Part shown: piece after piece, positions 8,563 through 16,768 of the stretch
Layout of the letters: every line of letters begins with the position of its first letter
How positions within the stretch are numbered: the stretch's first letter is position 1
Assembly: GCF_900115635.1 (NCBI RefSeq)
Contig: NZ_FOXE01000013.1
Span: 23,899-87,898 of the forward strand
Direction: 5' to 3'
Length of the DNA stretch: 64,000 bases
DNA from: Oscillibacter sp. PC13
Lineage (GTDB): Bacteria; Bacillota; Clostridia; Oscillospirales; Oscillospiraceae
Notes under the pieces: model-generated
Told to the model about the DNA's origin: nothing
Databases searched by the model: none
The model's input: the letters and a program-made list of their open reading frames with translations, nothing else
Translations under genes and position numbers: made by a program

Positions 8563-9310
8563 TGAGTCGTTCATCCTCATACCACAGTCTTGTCAGGTAC
8601 AATCCGCCGGGAGGCACGGTGGGGCCGGCGGCGGTGCGGTCCCCGCGCTCCAGAATGGCGGGGATGTCCTCAGGTGCGAATTTTCCCTCCGCTGCGTACA
8701 GCACCGTACCGGTGATGGCCCGTACCATGTTATACAGAAAACCGTTGGCACAGACCTTCAATTCCAAAAGGTCTCCGGTCCGGGTGACATCACACCAGTA
8801 GATGGTGCGGACGGTGGACTTCGTCTCCGTCCCCACGGAGCGCACCGCCCGGAAATCATGGGTCCCCACAAACATATGGGCAGCCCGGTTCAAAAAGTCC
8901 TCGTCCAGCCGCTTGGGGTAAAAGTACGCGCGATTGACATAAAACGGATTTTTAAACCGCGAGTTATAAATGCGGTAGGTATATTCCTTCTTGACACAGG
9001 AGCCGATGGCATTGAATTCCTCCGCCACCTCAAAGGCCTCCTTCACCGCGATGTCCTCCGGTGTATGGGTGTTGACGGCAAAGGGCAGACGGTCCAGCGG
9101 AATCCGGGACTCGGTGCGGAAATTGGCGATGTAGTGTTCCGCGTGAACACCGGCGTCGGTCCGGCCGCAGCCGGTGAGATGCACCTTCTCCCCGGTAATC
9201 TGCCCAATGGCCTTTTGCAGCGTCTCACAGACGGAGACGGCGTTTTTCTGCACCTGCCACCCGTGATAGGCGGTGCCGTTGTACATCAGTTTTAAGGCAA
9301 TATTGCGCAT
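8555..9310 (-). CDS. truA: tRNA pseudouridine(38-40) synthase TruA
   Basis: A 251-residue enzyme that isomerises uridines 38-40 in the anticodon arm. The catalytic Asp lies in GCGRTDAGVHA, with the RNA-binding start KLMYNGTAYHGWQVQ and conserved VRTIYWCDV. The start at 9310 has AAGGAG at good distance; an in-frame upstream ATG adds 20 residues without homology. It overlaps the DUF5711 gene by a few bases and follows a membrane protein gene by 28 bases. It is often found next to ecfT genes in Firmicutes, as it is loosely here. Confidence 0.95.
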   Translation of the reverse strand: MRNIALKLMYNGTAYHGWQVQKNAVSVCETLQKAIGQITGEKVHLTGCGRTDAGVHAEHYIANFRTESRIPLDRLPFAVNTHTPEDIAVKEAFEVAEEFNAIGSCVKKEYTYRIYNSRFKNPFYVNRAYFYPKRLDEDFLNRAAHMFVGTHDFRAVRSVGTETKSTVRTIYWCDVTRTGDLLELKVCANGFLYNMVRAITGTVLYAAEGKFAPEDIPAILERGDRTAAGPTVPPGGLYLTRLWYEDERLNG

Positions 9311-9338
9311 GCTTTCTCCTTCATCAAAGGCGTGTCTC

Positions 9339-10304
9339 TCACTCCGGCCAATGAAGCCTTGGCGATTCATCGGACATCAGCGGCGCCGCTTCCTCCGGGC
9401 CGGTTTCCGTAATGGTCAGGCGGGTGTGGGTGAACTCATAACCCAGGCCGCTGTCGTCTGTGCAGGCAAAGGCCACCAGAATTTCGTCGCCGGGGGCGCA
9501 GGCAATTTCCACCGGCTCCGGCCGTTCGGCCGTCGCATCCGCGAAATGCGCGGTGTCTTCCAGATAATAAGTATAATAGGACTCCTGTGTCAGATTCGGG
9601 TCCAGATAGGCGGTCTCTTCCCAGACCAGCGCACCGTTGCGGTAGACCCGGAACTGCGGGTCGTTCACCCGAACACTCTGATACTCCCGGTCGCAGATGT
9701 CAAAACAGGTATCCGGGGACAGCCTCAGCACGCCGTCCTGGTATCCCTCCCAGACCGGGCCGCCCCAGCCGTTGGATTGATACGGCAGCAGCATGGAGAC
9801 ATATCCCCATCCGCCCAGCTCCTGCCGGGTAAAGACGCCATCCCGCTCTACCGCAACCGCCATGGTCAGCTCCTGCTGCCCCTCTGTGGGCAGCGAGAGC
9901 GGCGCAGTATAGGTTCCATTTCCCGCCGCCGCCATGGGAATCTCGAAAGACGTCTCTCCCAGTTTTACCACAAGGACCGCCTTCGTGTCTTCCTGCCAGG
10001 ATTTCAGCGTCACGGACATCTCCGCCAGCAAGGCCTTTTGCTCCCTGTCCAGGCCGGTGGGCTTCAAATCCGAGGTCTCCACCGGCTGTCCGGCCTGTTC
10101 AATGCCGTCGGCCACCCGGCCGGAGATGCTGTAAACAGAGTCGTTGACTCGTTCCAGGTCGTTATTCAGGCCCAGAATCCGTCTCTCAAGATTTCCAATG
10201 GTGTTCTGCTGTTCCAGGACCACCGCCAGCAGCACCGCGCTCAAAATCAGCGAGGCCAGCTGCATCCAGTTCTGTTTCAGCCAGCTGTGTTTATTCTCAT
10301 TCAT
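9339..10304 (-). CDS. Membrane-anchored protein of unknown function
   Basis: A 321-residue protein with one N-terminal transmembrane helix (~13-32), a short coiled coil (~33-65, LERRILGLNNDLERV) and a mostly beta-rich extracellular domain with aromatic Trp/Tyr clusters. I recognise no family. The start has AAAGGAG. It sits 20 bases after the phosphoesterase gene and before truA, so it is part of the same transcription unit. The topology suggests an envelope-associated sensor or anti-sigma-like protein, but nothing in the sequence proves that. Confidence 0.7.
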   Translation of the reverse strand: MNENKHSWLKQNWMQLASLILSAVLLAVVLEQQNTIGNLERRILGLNNDLERVNDSVYSISGRVADGIEQAGQPVETSDLKPTGLDREQKALLAEMSVTLKSWQEDTKAVLVVKLGETSFEIPMAAAGNGTYTAPLSLPTEGQQELTMAVAVERDGVFTRQELGGWGYVSMLLPYQSNGWGGPVWEGYQDGVLRLSPDTCFDICDREYQSVRVNDPQFRVYRNGALVWEETAYLDPNLTQESYYTYYLEDTAHFADATAERPEPVEIACAPGDEILVAFACTDDSGLGYEFTHTRLTITETGPEEAAPLMSDESPRLHWPE

Positions 10305-10324
10305 AGGCGCTCCTTTCCCTTTTC

Positions 10325-11143
10325 TCAGGAGATTGGTGTGAGTTGAATCAAAACCAGCTCCGGTCGGTTAAAAATGCGGGGGACCTTCGTGCTCTCCCTG
10401 GCCAATCCCCGGCTGACAACCAGCGTCGTGTCATTCATATCATATCGGCCCCCGGCGTATGTGGGAAAAAATCCCTGTCCTGGAGCGTAGAGACCGTTTA
10501 AAAAAACAGGAATCCGCCATTGCCCGCCGTGGGCATGGCCGGATACGATCAGATCAAACGCGTATTGGCGGTAAGTCTCAATTCCCTCTGGCCGGTGGGC
10601 CATCAGGATGGTAAACATGTTCTCGTCCAGCGTTTCTCCAACCTGGGCCAGCTGAGCATCCAGCGCTCCGGACTCCGGGTCGTCCACACCGCCGATCCGG
10701 ATAACCTGCCCATTGGCGGTGGAAAAGCACATAGAAGCCCCCCGCAGCGGAATCACGCCATATTGCTCCATGGTCCGGCAGATTCGCTCCGTCTCTCCGG
10801 CCCACCACTCGTGATTGCCGGTGACATAGAAGCAGGGATAATCTGCAGCCAGCGCAGAAATCGCCGTCCAGGCGTTTTCCTCCGGCAGCATGTCGTCCAC
10901 AATGTCCCCTGCCAGTAGCACCGCATCGGGGGACTGAGCCTTCACCGCATCCAGCAGTTCCCGCTGATCTTCGCCGTAAGCACAGCTGTGCAGATCCGCA
11001 AGCACCGCCAGCCGGATCTCCTGCTCTAGCTTCTCCGTGGAGATCTCATACGTCACCATCCGCAGCCGGGTGTCCAGTGCTGCCGCCAGAAAAAGCAAAA
11101 ATACGCCGCACGCAGCAACAGTATACAAGGCTTTTCGCTTCAC
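10325..11143 (-). CDS. YkuE-like membrane-anchored metallophosphoesterase
   Basis: A 272-residue protein with an N-terminal membrane helix (~5-24) and a calcineurin-like phosphoesterase domain: LADLHS (Asp, His), AGDIVDD (Asp), TGNHEWW (Asn, His), MAHRPE and SGHAHGGQW (His). YkuE relatives are extracellular or membrane-bound phosphoesterases, some acting on lipids such as UDP-diacylglucosamine. The start is GTG, overlapping the ecfT stop as GTGA, which suggests coupled translation. Confidence 0.85.
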   Translation of the reverse strand: MKRKALYTVAACGVFLLFLAAALDTRLRMVTYEISTEKLEQEIRLAVLADLHSCAYGEDQRELLDAVKAQSPDAVLLAGDIVDDMLPEENAWTAISALAADYPCFYVTGNHEWWAGETERICRTMEQYGVIPLRGASMCFSTANGQVIRIGGVDDPESGALDAQLAQVGETLDENMFTILMAHRPEGIETYRQYAFDLIVSGHAHGGQWRIPVFLNGLYAPGQGFFPTYAGGRYDMNDTTLVVSRGLARESTKVPRIFNRPELVLIQLTPIS

Positions 11144-11946
11144 AGCCCAAACTGTCTCAGAACGAGTACTCCTGCGGTGATGGCACCGCCCAAAAACAAG
11201 GCGATCCAGTCCCGCCGGGCGTACTGGAGCACATGGAGCTTGGTCCGCCCCTCACCGCCGTGATAGCAGCGGCACTCCATGGCCACCGCCAGCTCGTCCG
11301 CCCGGCGGAAGGCACTGATAAATAGCGGCACCAGAATAGGAATCAGGGCCTTGGCCTTCTGCATCAGGTTTCCGCTTTCAAAATCCGCGCCGCGGGCCTT
11401 CTGGGCGGACATGATCTTATCCGTCTCCTCAATCAGCGTCGGGATAAACCGCAGAGCGATGGACATCATCATGGCCAGTTCATGAACCGGGACATGAAGC
11501 TTCTTCAGGCCGTTCAGCAGCCGCTCCAGTCCGTCGGTCAGGCTGATGGGACTGGTGGTATAGGTCATCAGGAAGGTACCCATAATCAGCAGCATAATCC
11601 GCAGCACCATGAAAATGGCGTTGTGCAGTCCGGTATCCGAAATATGCACCGGCCCCCACTCCACCAGATACCGGGTGCCGGGGGTGAAAAACAGATTCAG
11701 AAGGCCGGTAAAGAGAATGATAAACAGGACCGGCTTCAGTCCCCGCACCAGTGCCTTGACGCCGACCCTGGAAATCCGGACACAAACCGCCAGCGTCAGC
11801 GCCAAAAGGCCGTAGGAAACCACGCTTTTGGCGCAGAACAGTGCGATGATATACAGCGTCACCAGTAAAATTTTCGTTCTGGGGTCCAGTTTGTGGGCCG
11901 CGGTGTCGCCGGGGAAAAACTGTCCAAGGGTAATGTCCTTCAGCAT
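11140..11946 (-). CDS. ecfT: ECF transporter transmembrane component EcfT
   Basis: A 268-residue membrane protein with about five helices and the two coupling-helix signatures of EcfT (SAQKARGADFESGN and FRRADELAVAMECRCYHGG, both containing the Ala-Arg-Gly-type motif). It forms the energy-coupling module with the two ATPases upstream and pairs with exchangeable substrate-binding S subunits for vitamins. Start overlaps the ecfA2 stop by seven bases. No S component gene is in the window, as usual for group II ECF systems. Confidence 0.93.
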   Translation of the reverse strand: MLKDITLGQFFPGDTAAHKLDPRTKILLVTLYIIALFCAKSVVSYGLLALTLAVCVRISRVGVKALVRGLKPVLFIILFTGLLNLFFTPGTRYLVEWGPVHISDTGLHNAIFMVLRIMLLIMGTFLMTYTTSPISLTDGLERLLNGLKKLHVPVHELAMMMSIALRFIPTLIEETDKIMSAQKARGADFESGNLMQKAKALIPILVPLFISAFRRADELAVAMECRCYHGGEGRTKLHVLQYARRDWIALFLGGAITAGVLVLRQFGL

Positions 11947-12806
11947 GCCGCACCGCCTTTCCGGGCAGCCAGCAGCTCCTGCTCCAGTGCCCGCACGGTG
12001 TACACCGCCGGATCGATGGGCAGCCCCTTTTCTTTCAGCCGCATGGCAATGCGTGTCACCTGAGGCACATCCAGTCCGGCAGAAATCAGCTCGTCCGCCC
12101 TGGCAAAGACCTCTTGGGGCGCACCGCTCATCAGCACGTGGGCGGATTTCAATACCAGAATCCGATCCACATTCTGGGCAATTTCGTCCATGCTGTGGCT
12201 CACCAGAATGATGGTCCGCTTCTTGTTCCGGTGGTAGTCCCGGATATTGGCCAGCAGGTTTTCCCGTCCCGCCGGATCCAGTCCGGCGGTGGGCTCGTCC
12301 AGAATCAGCACCTGCGGCTCCATGGCTATGACACCCGCCAGAGCCACCCGGCGCTTCTGACCGCCGGAGAGCTCAAATGGGGACTTGAACAGCTGATCGT
12401 CCCGGATACCCACCAGTCTGGCAGCCTCCCGGACACAGTGATCCAGTTCCTCCCCGGTTTTTCCCATATTGGCGGGGCCAAATGCAATATCCTTATACAC
12501 AGTCTCCTCAAAGAGCTGGTACTCCGGATACTGGAACACCAGGCCTACCTGAAATCGGACATCCCTGATTTTTTTTGGTTCCGCCCAAATATCCTTCCCA
12601 TTCAGCAGAATCTGGCCGGAGGTGGGCTTCAAAAGGCCGTTCAAATGCTGAATCAGCGTGGACTTGCCGGAGCCGGTGTGTCCGATGATCCCCAGAAACT
12701 CTCCGCTGTACACATCAAAACTCATATCCTCCACCGCACTGCGCTGGAAGGGAGTCCCCACGCCGTAAGTGTGGGTCAGATGTTTGATTTGTAAAATTGA
12801 TTCCAA
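11940..12806 (-). CDS. ecfA2: ECF transporter ATPase EcfA2
   Basis: A 288-residue ABC ATPase: Walker A GHTGSGKST, Q-loop FQYPEYQLFEETV, signature LSGGQKRRVALA, Walker B VLILDEPTAGLD, switch His ILVSHSMDE. The start is taken as TTG (LESILQIKHL), which gives the normal family length; the longer frame to an upstream ATG adds 36 Arg/Cys-rich residues unlike the family. A purine stretch (GGAAGGAACGAG) lies upstream. It is second in the ecfA1-ecfA2-ecfT order. Confidence 0.93.
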   Translation of the reverse strand: MESILQIKHLTHTYGVGTPFQRSAVEDMSFDVYSGEFLGIIGHTGSGKSTLIQHLNGLLKPTSGQILLNGKDIWAEPKKIRDVRFQVGLVFQYPEYQLFEETVYKDIAFGPANMGKTGEELDHCVREAARLVGIRDDQLFKSPFELSGGQKRRVALAGVIAMEPQVLILDEPTAGLDPAGRENLLANIRDYHRNKKRTIILVSHSMDEIAQNVDRILVLKSAHVLMSGAPQEVFARADELISAGLDVPQVTRIAMRLKEKGLPIDPAVYTVRALEQELLAARKGGAAC

Positions 12807-12874
12807 GTTTTCTCGTTCCTTCCGCGCCGCTGCAGATTCCCAATGTCTGCGGGGGCAGTCTTCTGTGCGGCCAT

Positions 12875-13726
12875 TCATTTTACGGCAACGGCGTGGGCAA
12901 TGGCATCTGCACACTCCTCCACCGTCAAAGCATCCAACGGTACGTCCAGCCCGTCCTTCCGCAGCCTGTCCAGCAAATCCACGGTGTCCGGCACGGTCAG
13001 GCCCATATTTCGCAGCGCTTCAATCCGCGTAAAAACCTGCCGTGGGGTGCCGTCCATGGTCACCTTTCCGTTGTCCATCACCACCACTCGGTCGGCATCC
13101 TCTGCCTCATTCATGTGATGGGTAATCAGCACCACAGTCATTCCCTTTTCCCGGTTCAGGCGGTGGATAGTAGACAGCACTTCCTGCCGCCCGATGGGAT
13201 CCAGCATGGCAGTGGCCTCATCCAGCACAATACAAGCCGGCTCCATGGCAATCACGCCCGCAATGGCAATCCGCTGCTTCTGTCCGCCGGAGAGCAGATG
13301 GGGCGCATGGCGGACAAACTCGCTCATCCCCACTGCGGCCAGCGCATTGTCCACCCGCCGCCGGATTTCCGCGCTGGGAACGCCCAGGTTTTCCGGGGCG
13401 AAGGCGATGTCCTCCTCCACCACATTGGCCACAATCTGGTTATCCGGGTTCTGGAACACCATACCAACCCGCTGCCGAATTGCCAGCAGCAGGTGCTCAT
13501 CTGCGGTATCCATACCCTCCACGTAGACCTTGCCTCCTGCCGGCAGCAGAACGCCGTTAAAGGTCTTGGCCAGCGTGGACTTACCGGAGCCGTTGTGCCC
13601 CAGTACCACCACAAAACTCCCCTGTTCGATTTCCAGATCCACATCTTGCAGGGCGAATATCTGCGCTTCCCCCTCCATGGCGGGATAAGCATATTTTAAA
13701 TTTTCCGTTTGTATCATGGTTGCCAT
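12875..13726 (-). CDS. ecfA1: ECF transporter ATPase EcfA1
   Basis: A 283-residue ABC ATPase: Walker A GHNGSGKST, FQNPDNQIVANVVEEDIAF (the typical EcfA1 Q-loop), signature LSGGQKQRIAIA, Walker B CIVLDEATAMLDPIG, switch His LITHHM. The start could also be six codons upstream (13744); both ribosome sites are weak. It is 68 bases upstream of ecfA2. With EcfA2 and EcfT it makes the ATP-driven core of a vitamin uptake system. Confidence 0.92.
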   Translation of the reverse strand: MATMIQTENLKYAYPAMEGEAQIFALQDVDLEIEQGSFVVVLGHNGSGKSTLAKTFNGVLLPAGGKVYVEGMDTADEHLLLAIRQRVGMVFQNPDNQIVANVVEEDIAFAPENLGVPSAEIRRRVDNALAAVGMSEFVRHAPHLLSGGQKQRIAIAGVIAMEPACIVLDEATAMLDPIGRQEVLSTIHRLNREKGMTVVLITHHMNEAEDADRVVVMDNGKVTMDGTPRQVFTRIEALRNMGLTVPDTVDLLDRLRKDGLDVPLDALTVEECADAIAHAVAVK

Positions 13727-13788
13727 TGTTGTTTCACTTTCCATCGTTTTCCGGCTGTTTTGGAGTTGCCGTTTCTTTCAAATACAAA

Positions 13789-14652
13789 TTACTCTGAAAA
13801 CCAACGCCCTGTTGCGCCGCAGGGCAGGGCCAGCCCCGTCTCCGTCACCGGAAGGCCCAACTCGTCCCAGGTGCACTTTCCGCCGTATTTCTCTGCCACC
13901 AGCAGGTGCAGCAAATACCCCAGCACAGAGGGGGCCAGGCCAGTGGTATAGGAATTGATCAGTACAAACAGGGGTTTGTCCGACAGCACGCCAGCGCATA
14001 GCTTGACAAAATCGTAAAGGTTGTCCTCCAGTTTCCAGACCTCGCCGCCGGGTCCCCGCCCGTAGGAGGGCGGATCCATGATGATGGCGTCATAGGTCTT
14101 TCCCCGCCGGATCTCCCGCTCCACAAATTTGCCGCAGTCGTCAATGATCCAGCGAATGGGTGCGTCCTCCAGACCGGAGAGCTTCGCATTCTCCTTGGCC
14201 CAGGCCACCATGCCCTTGGCCGCGTCCACATGGCATACGCTGGCGCCCGCCTTGGCACAGGCCACGGTAGCGCCGCCAGTGTAGGCGAACAGATTCAATA
14301 CCCGGATGGGCCGGTCAGCGCGTCGGATTTTCTCCATGGCAAAGTCCCAGTTCACCGCCTGCTCCGGAAAGAGTCCCGTATGCTTGAAGTTCATGGGCTT
14401 TACCTGAAAGGTCAAATCTCCATAATGAATTTTCCAGCTCTCTGGAAGCGCCTTTTTTTCCCAATGGCCTCCGCCGGACTGAGACCGGAGGTATCGACCG
14501 CCCGCCCGCTTCCAGGCAGGATTTTTTCTTGGGCTCTCCCAGATCGCCTGAGGGTCCGGGCGCACCAGAAGCTGCTTATCCCAGCGTTCCAGCTTTTCTC
14601 CGCCCCCACAGTCCAAAAGTTCATAATCCTGCCATTGATCCGCGATCCACAT
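13789..14652 (-). CDS. Class I SAM-dependent (RlmI-like) methyltransferase
   Basis: A 287-residue methyltransferase with SAM motif I NLFAYTGGATVACAKAGA, acidic motif VDAAKG and catalytic motif DPPSYGRG, as in the RlmI/PF10672 group that methylates 23S rRNA cytosines. It lacks the N-terminal PUA domain of E. coli RlmI. TCGGAGGAA precedes the ATG. It is 62 bases upstream of ecfA1 on the same strand and may head that operon. The exact target is not deducible. Confidence 0.85.
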   Translation of the reverse strand: MWIADQWQDYELLDCGGGEKLERWDKQLLVRPDPQAIWESPRKNPAWKRAGGRYLRSQSGGGHWEKKALPESWKIHYGDLTFQVKPMNFKHTGLFPEQAVNWDFAMEKIRRADRPIRVLNLFAYTGGATVACAKAGASVCHVDAAKGMVAWAKENAKLSGLEDAPIRWIIDDCGKFVEREIRRGKTYDAIIMDPPSYGRGPGGEVWKLEDNLYDFVKLCAGVLSDKPLFVLINSYTTGLAPSVLGYLLHLLVAEKYGGKCTWDELGLPVTETGLALPCGATGRWFSE

Positions 14653-14805
14653 AGCTGTTCCTCCGATGTCAACGTTACATAGTAAATCAGTTTATTATAC
14701 CTCTTCCGGAAGTTGTTCGTCAATTGTATCCCGCTGGCGATCTGTCAAAAATTTTCTTCAGCACTGAAAACGGTTCGAATCGTCTCGCCGCGAGCGTTAT
14801 GTATC

Positions 14806-14839
14806 AAAAAGCGGGAGCCGTCGTTACCGCTCCCGCTTT
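14806..14839 (-). terminator. Terminator after the flavodoxin gene
   Basis: Inverted repeat AAAGCGGGAGC / GCTCCCGCTTT with a ten-base loop, followed on the minus strand by a T run, two bases beyond the stop of the gene at 14841. Confidence 0.85.
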
Positions 14840-14840
14840 G

Positions 14841-15419
14841 TTATCGTTGTTCCAGCAGTTCCCGCGCAAATGCCCGGGTTCTGTTCTCTTTTCCGCTGTC
14901 CATGAAGACCGTATCGTAACCCATGTGCCGCTCAGTGTGGCTTCCAAGGTATTGAAGCCCGGAATGCTTTGCATACCGCTGCATCCCCTCGATAAAGAGG
15001 TCGGCTCCCTTCTCCGGCGGATAACCGCAGGTCAGAAGCAGCGCCATAGCCTTCCCCTTCCAAAGGGAGGGGCCTCTCTTCTCTCCATAGAACTTGTTCA
15101 TACCATACACCAGCCGATCCAGCAAGGCCTTCATTGGCGGTGTACAATACCAGGAATAGATGGGTGTTGCCAGTACCAGAAGGTCGCTGCAAAAAATGCT
15201 GTCGGCAATCTCCTGCACATCATCCTTCTGGCTGCAGCCAAACACATCCCACGAGCTCTGACAGCTCCGGCAGGCACAGCAGGGCCGAATTGTCCGATCA
15301 TAGAGGCAAACCATCTCCACCTCCATCCCGCCGCCGCGCAGTTCTCTGCAAAAGGGAGCCAGCAGGGCGGCTGTGTTGCCATGCTGGCGGGGACTGCCCA
15401 TTAAAATCAGAGCCTTCAT
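14841..15419 (-). CDS. Flavodoxin/NADPH-dependent FMN reductase family protein
   Basis: A 192-residue protein with the FMN-binding start MGSPRQHGNTAALLAPF, a CxxC-type cluster CCACRSC...C in the loop often seen in anaerobe iron-sulfur flavoproteins, and LVLATPIYSWYCTPPMKALLDR. It probably carries electrons or reduces quinone-like substrates. Its start overlaps the end of the preceding dehydratase-activator-related gene (stop at 15416), so it is likely translated from the same mRNA and may serve that system. Confidence 0.85.
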   Translation of the reverse strand: MKALILMGSPRQHGNTAALLAPFCRELRGGGMEVEMVCLYDRTIRPCCACRSCQSSWDVFGCSQKDDVQEIADSIFCSDLLVLATPIYSWYCTPPMKALLDRLVYGMNKFYGEKRGPSLWKGKAMALLLTCGYPPEKGADLFIEGMQRYAKHSGLQYLGSHTERHMGYDTVFMDSGKENRTRAFARELLEQR

Positions 15420-16765
15420 AAAACAGCGGCTCCCTTCGACTTTGCCGGCCGAATCATCTTTTGCGGCAGGGGAGCAGGCTTTGGTTCCTGTCGCTCCGGG
15501 GAGGGTGTCTGCTTCGGCAGCCGCTCCCGGGCAACCGCCAGCATCAGCTTGATACGGTTTTCCTGGTTCACACGGGTGGCACTGGGATCATAGTCAATGG
15601 GGGTAATGTTGGCCTGGGGATACAACTCCCGGATCTTGTTGATCATTCCCTTGCCGCAGATGTGGTTGGGCAGGCATCCAAACGGCTGGGCACAGACAAT
15701 GTTCTCATAGCCCGCCCTGACCAGTTCAATCATCTCAGCGGTCAGCAGCCAGCCCTCGCCCATCTTGTCGCCTGTGGAAATCACGCCGTCCGCCAGCTTC
15801 ACCAATTCCCGGAAAGGTAGCGGTGCGTGGAAGCCATTGTCCTGCAGCACCTGAATCATAACGTGCTCCATACGTTCAATGTACTTCAAAATCACATCGG
15901 AAACGTGTTTTTCCAAAAAACTGCCTCCATACAGCCTTGCGGTTTCCGAGGGGTTGTATGCGCAGTACTGCACGAAGCCCATCAGCCCCGGCAGGTTGAC
16001 CTCACAGTCTTGATCGGCCAGAAAATTTTCCAAATCGTTGTTGCCCAATGGGGAGTATTTGACATAGATCTCTCCCACCACACCGACCTTCACCTTCGGC
16101 ACCCGGTGTACGGGAATCGCGGCAAAGTCCGCGGCAATTCGGGGCATGGCGGCCTTGATTTCCCTCTGAGAGTAGCCCTTATCCTGACGCACCCAGCCGC
16201 AGATGGTGTCCAGCCATTGTTTCTGCAATGCAACGGCAGTACCCCTGCGGAGTTCATAAGGCTCCGTCTGGGCCTTCAAAGCCACAAGCAGATCACCGTA
16301 ATAAATAGCCGCCAGCAGCTTGCGCATAAAGGGCACGGTCATGGGAAAGCCGGAGTCCTTCTCAAGGCCGGAGAAGTTCAGGCTTACCACCGGCACCTGG
16401 GGATAACCTGCCTTTACCAAGGCCTTCCGCAGCAGATGGATGTAGTTGGACGCCCGGCATCCACCGCCGGTCTGGGTAATAATCAAGGCCGTATGATCCA
16501 AGTCGTATTTCCCGGATCCCAATGCATCCAGGAACTGGCCGATGACCAGCAGCGCCGGATAGCAGGTGTCGTTGTGGACATATTTCAGTCCCAGCTCGCA
16601 AACCTGGCTTCCGCAGTTTTCCAGCAGTTCGCAGGTATATCCCGCCTGCTCCATGGCCGCCGCCAAAATCCGGAACTGAACGGGAGCCATGTTTGGAATG
16701 AGAATCTTATGAGTCTTTTTCATATCCGGAGTAAATTTTGGGTAGTTTTGAAATGACAGATCCAT
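15416..16765 (-). CDS. 2-hydroxyacyl-CoA dehydratase/activase-related protein (HgdB-like part)
   Basis: A 449-residue protein with NMAPVQFRILAAAMEQAGY, HNDTCYPALLVIGQ, TQTGGGCRASNYIHLLRKAL and QPFGCLPNHICGKG, each with a Cys suitable for cluster binding. This corresponds to the C-terminal third of the ~1400-residue clostridial acyl-CoA dehydratase activase proteins. It begins three bases after the stop of the large activase gene and has a GAGGAGG site. Together the two add up to about the length of the fused form. Physiological substrate unknown. Confidence 0.83.
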   Translation of the reverse strand: MDLSFQNYPKFTPDMKKTHKILIPNMAPVQFRILAAAMEQAGYTCELLENCGSQVCELGLKYVHNDTCYPALLVIGQFLDALGSGKYDLDHTALIITQTGGGCRASNYIHLLRKALVKAGYPQVPVVSLNFSGLEKDSGFPMTVPFMRKLLAAIYYGDLLVALKAQTEPYELRRGTAVALQKQWLDTICGWVRQDKGYSQREIKAAMPRIAADFAAIPVHRVPKVKVGVVGEIYVKYSPLGNNDLENFLADQDCEVNLPGLMGFVQYCAYNPSETARLYGGSFLEKHVSDVILKYIERMEHVMIQVLQDNGFHAPLPFRELVKLADGVISTGDKMGEGWLLTAEMIELVRAGYENIVCAQPFGCLPNHICGKGMINKIRELYPQANITPIDYDPSATRVNQENRIKLMLAVARERLPKQTPSPERQEPKPAPLPQKMIRPAKSKGAAVL

Positions 16766-16768
16766 GGC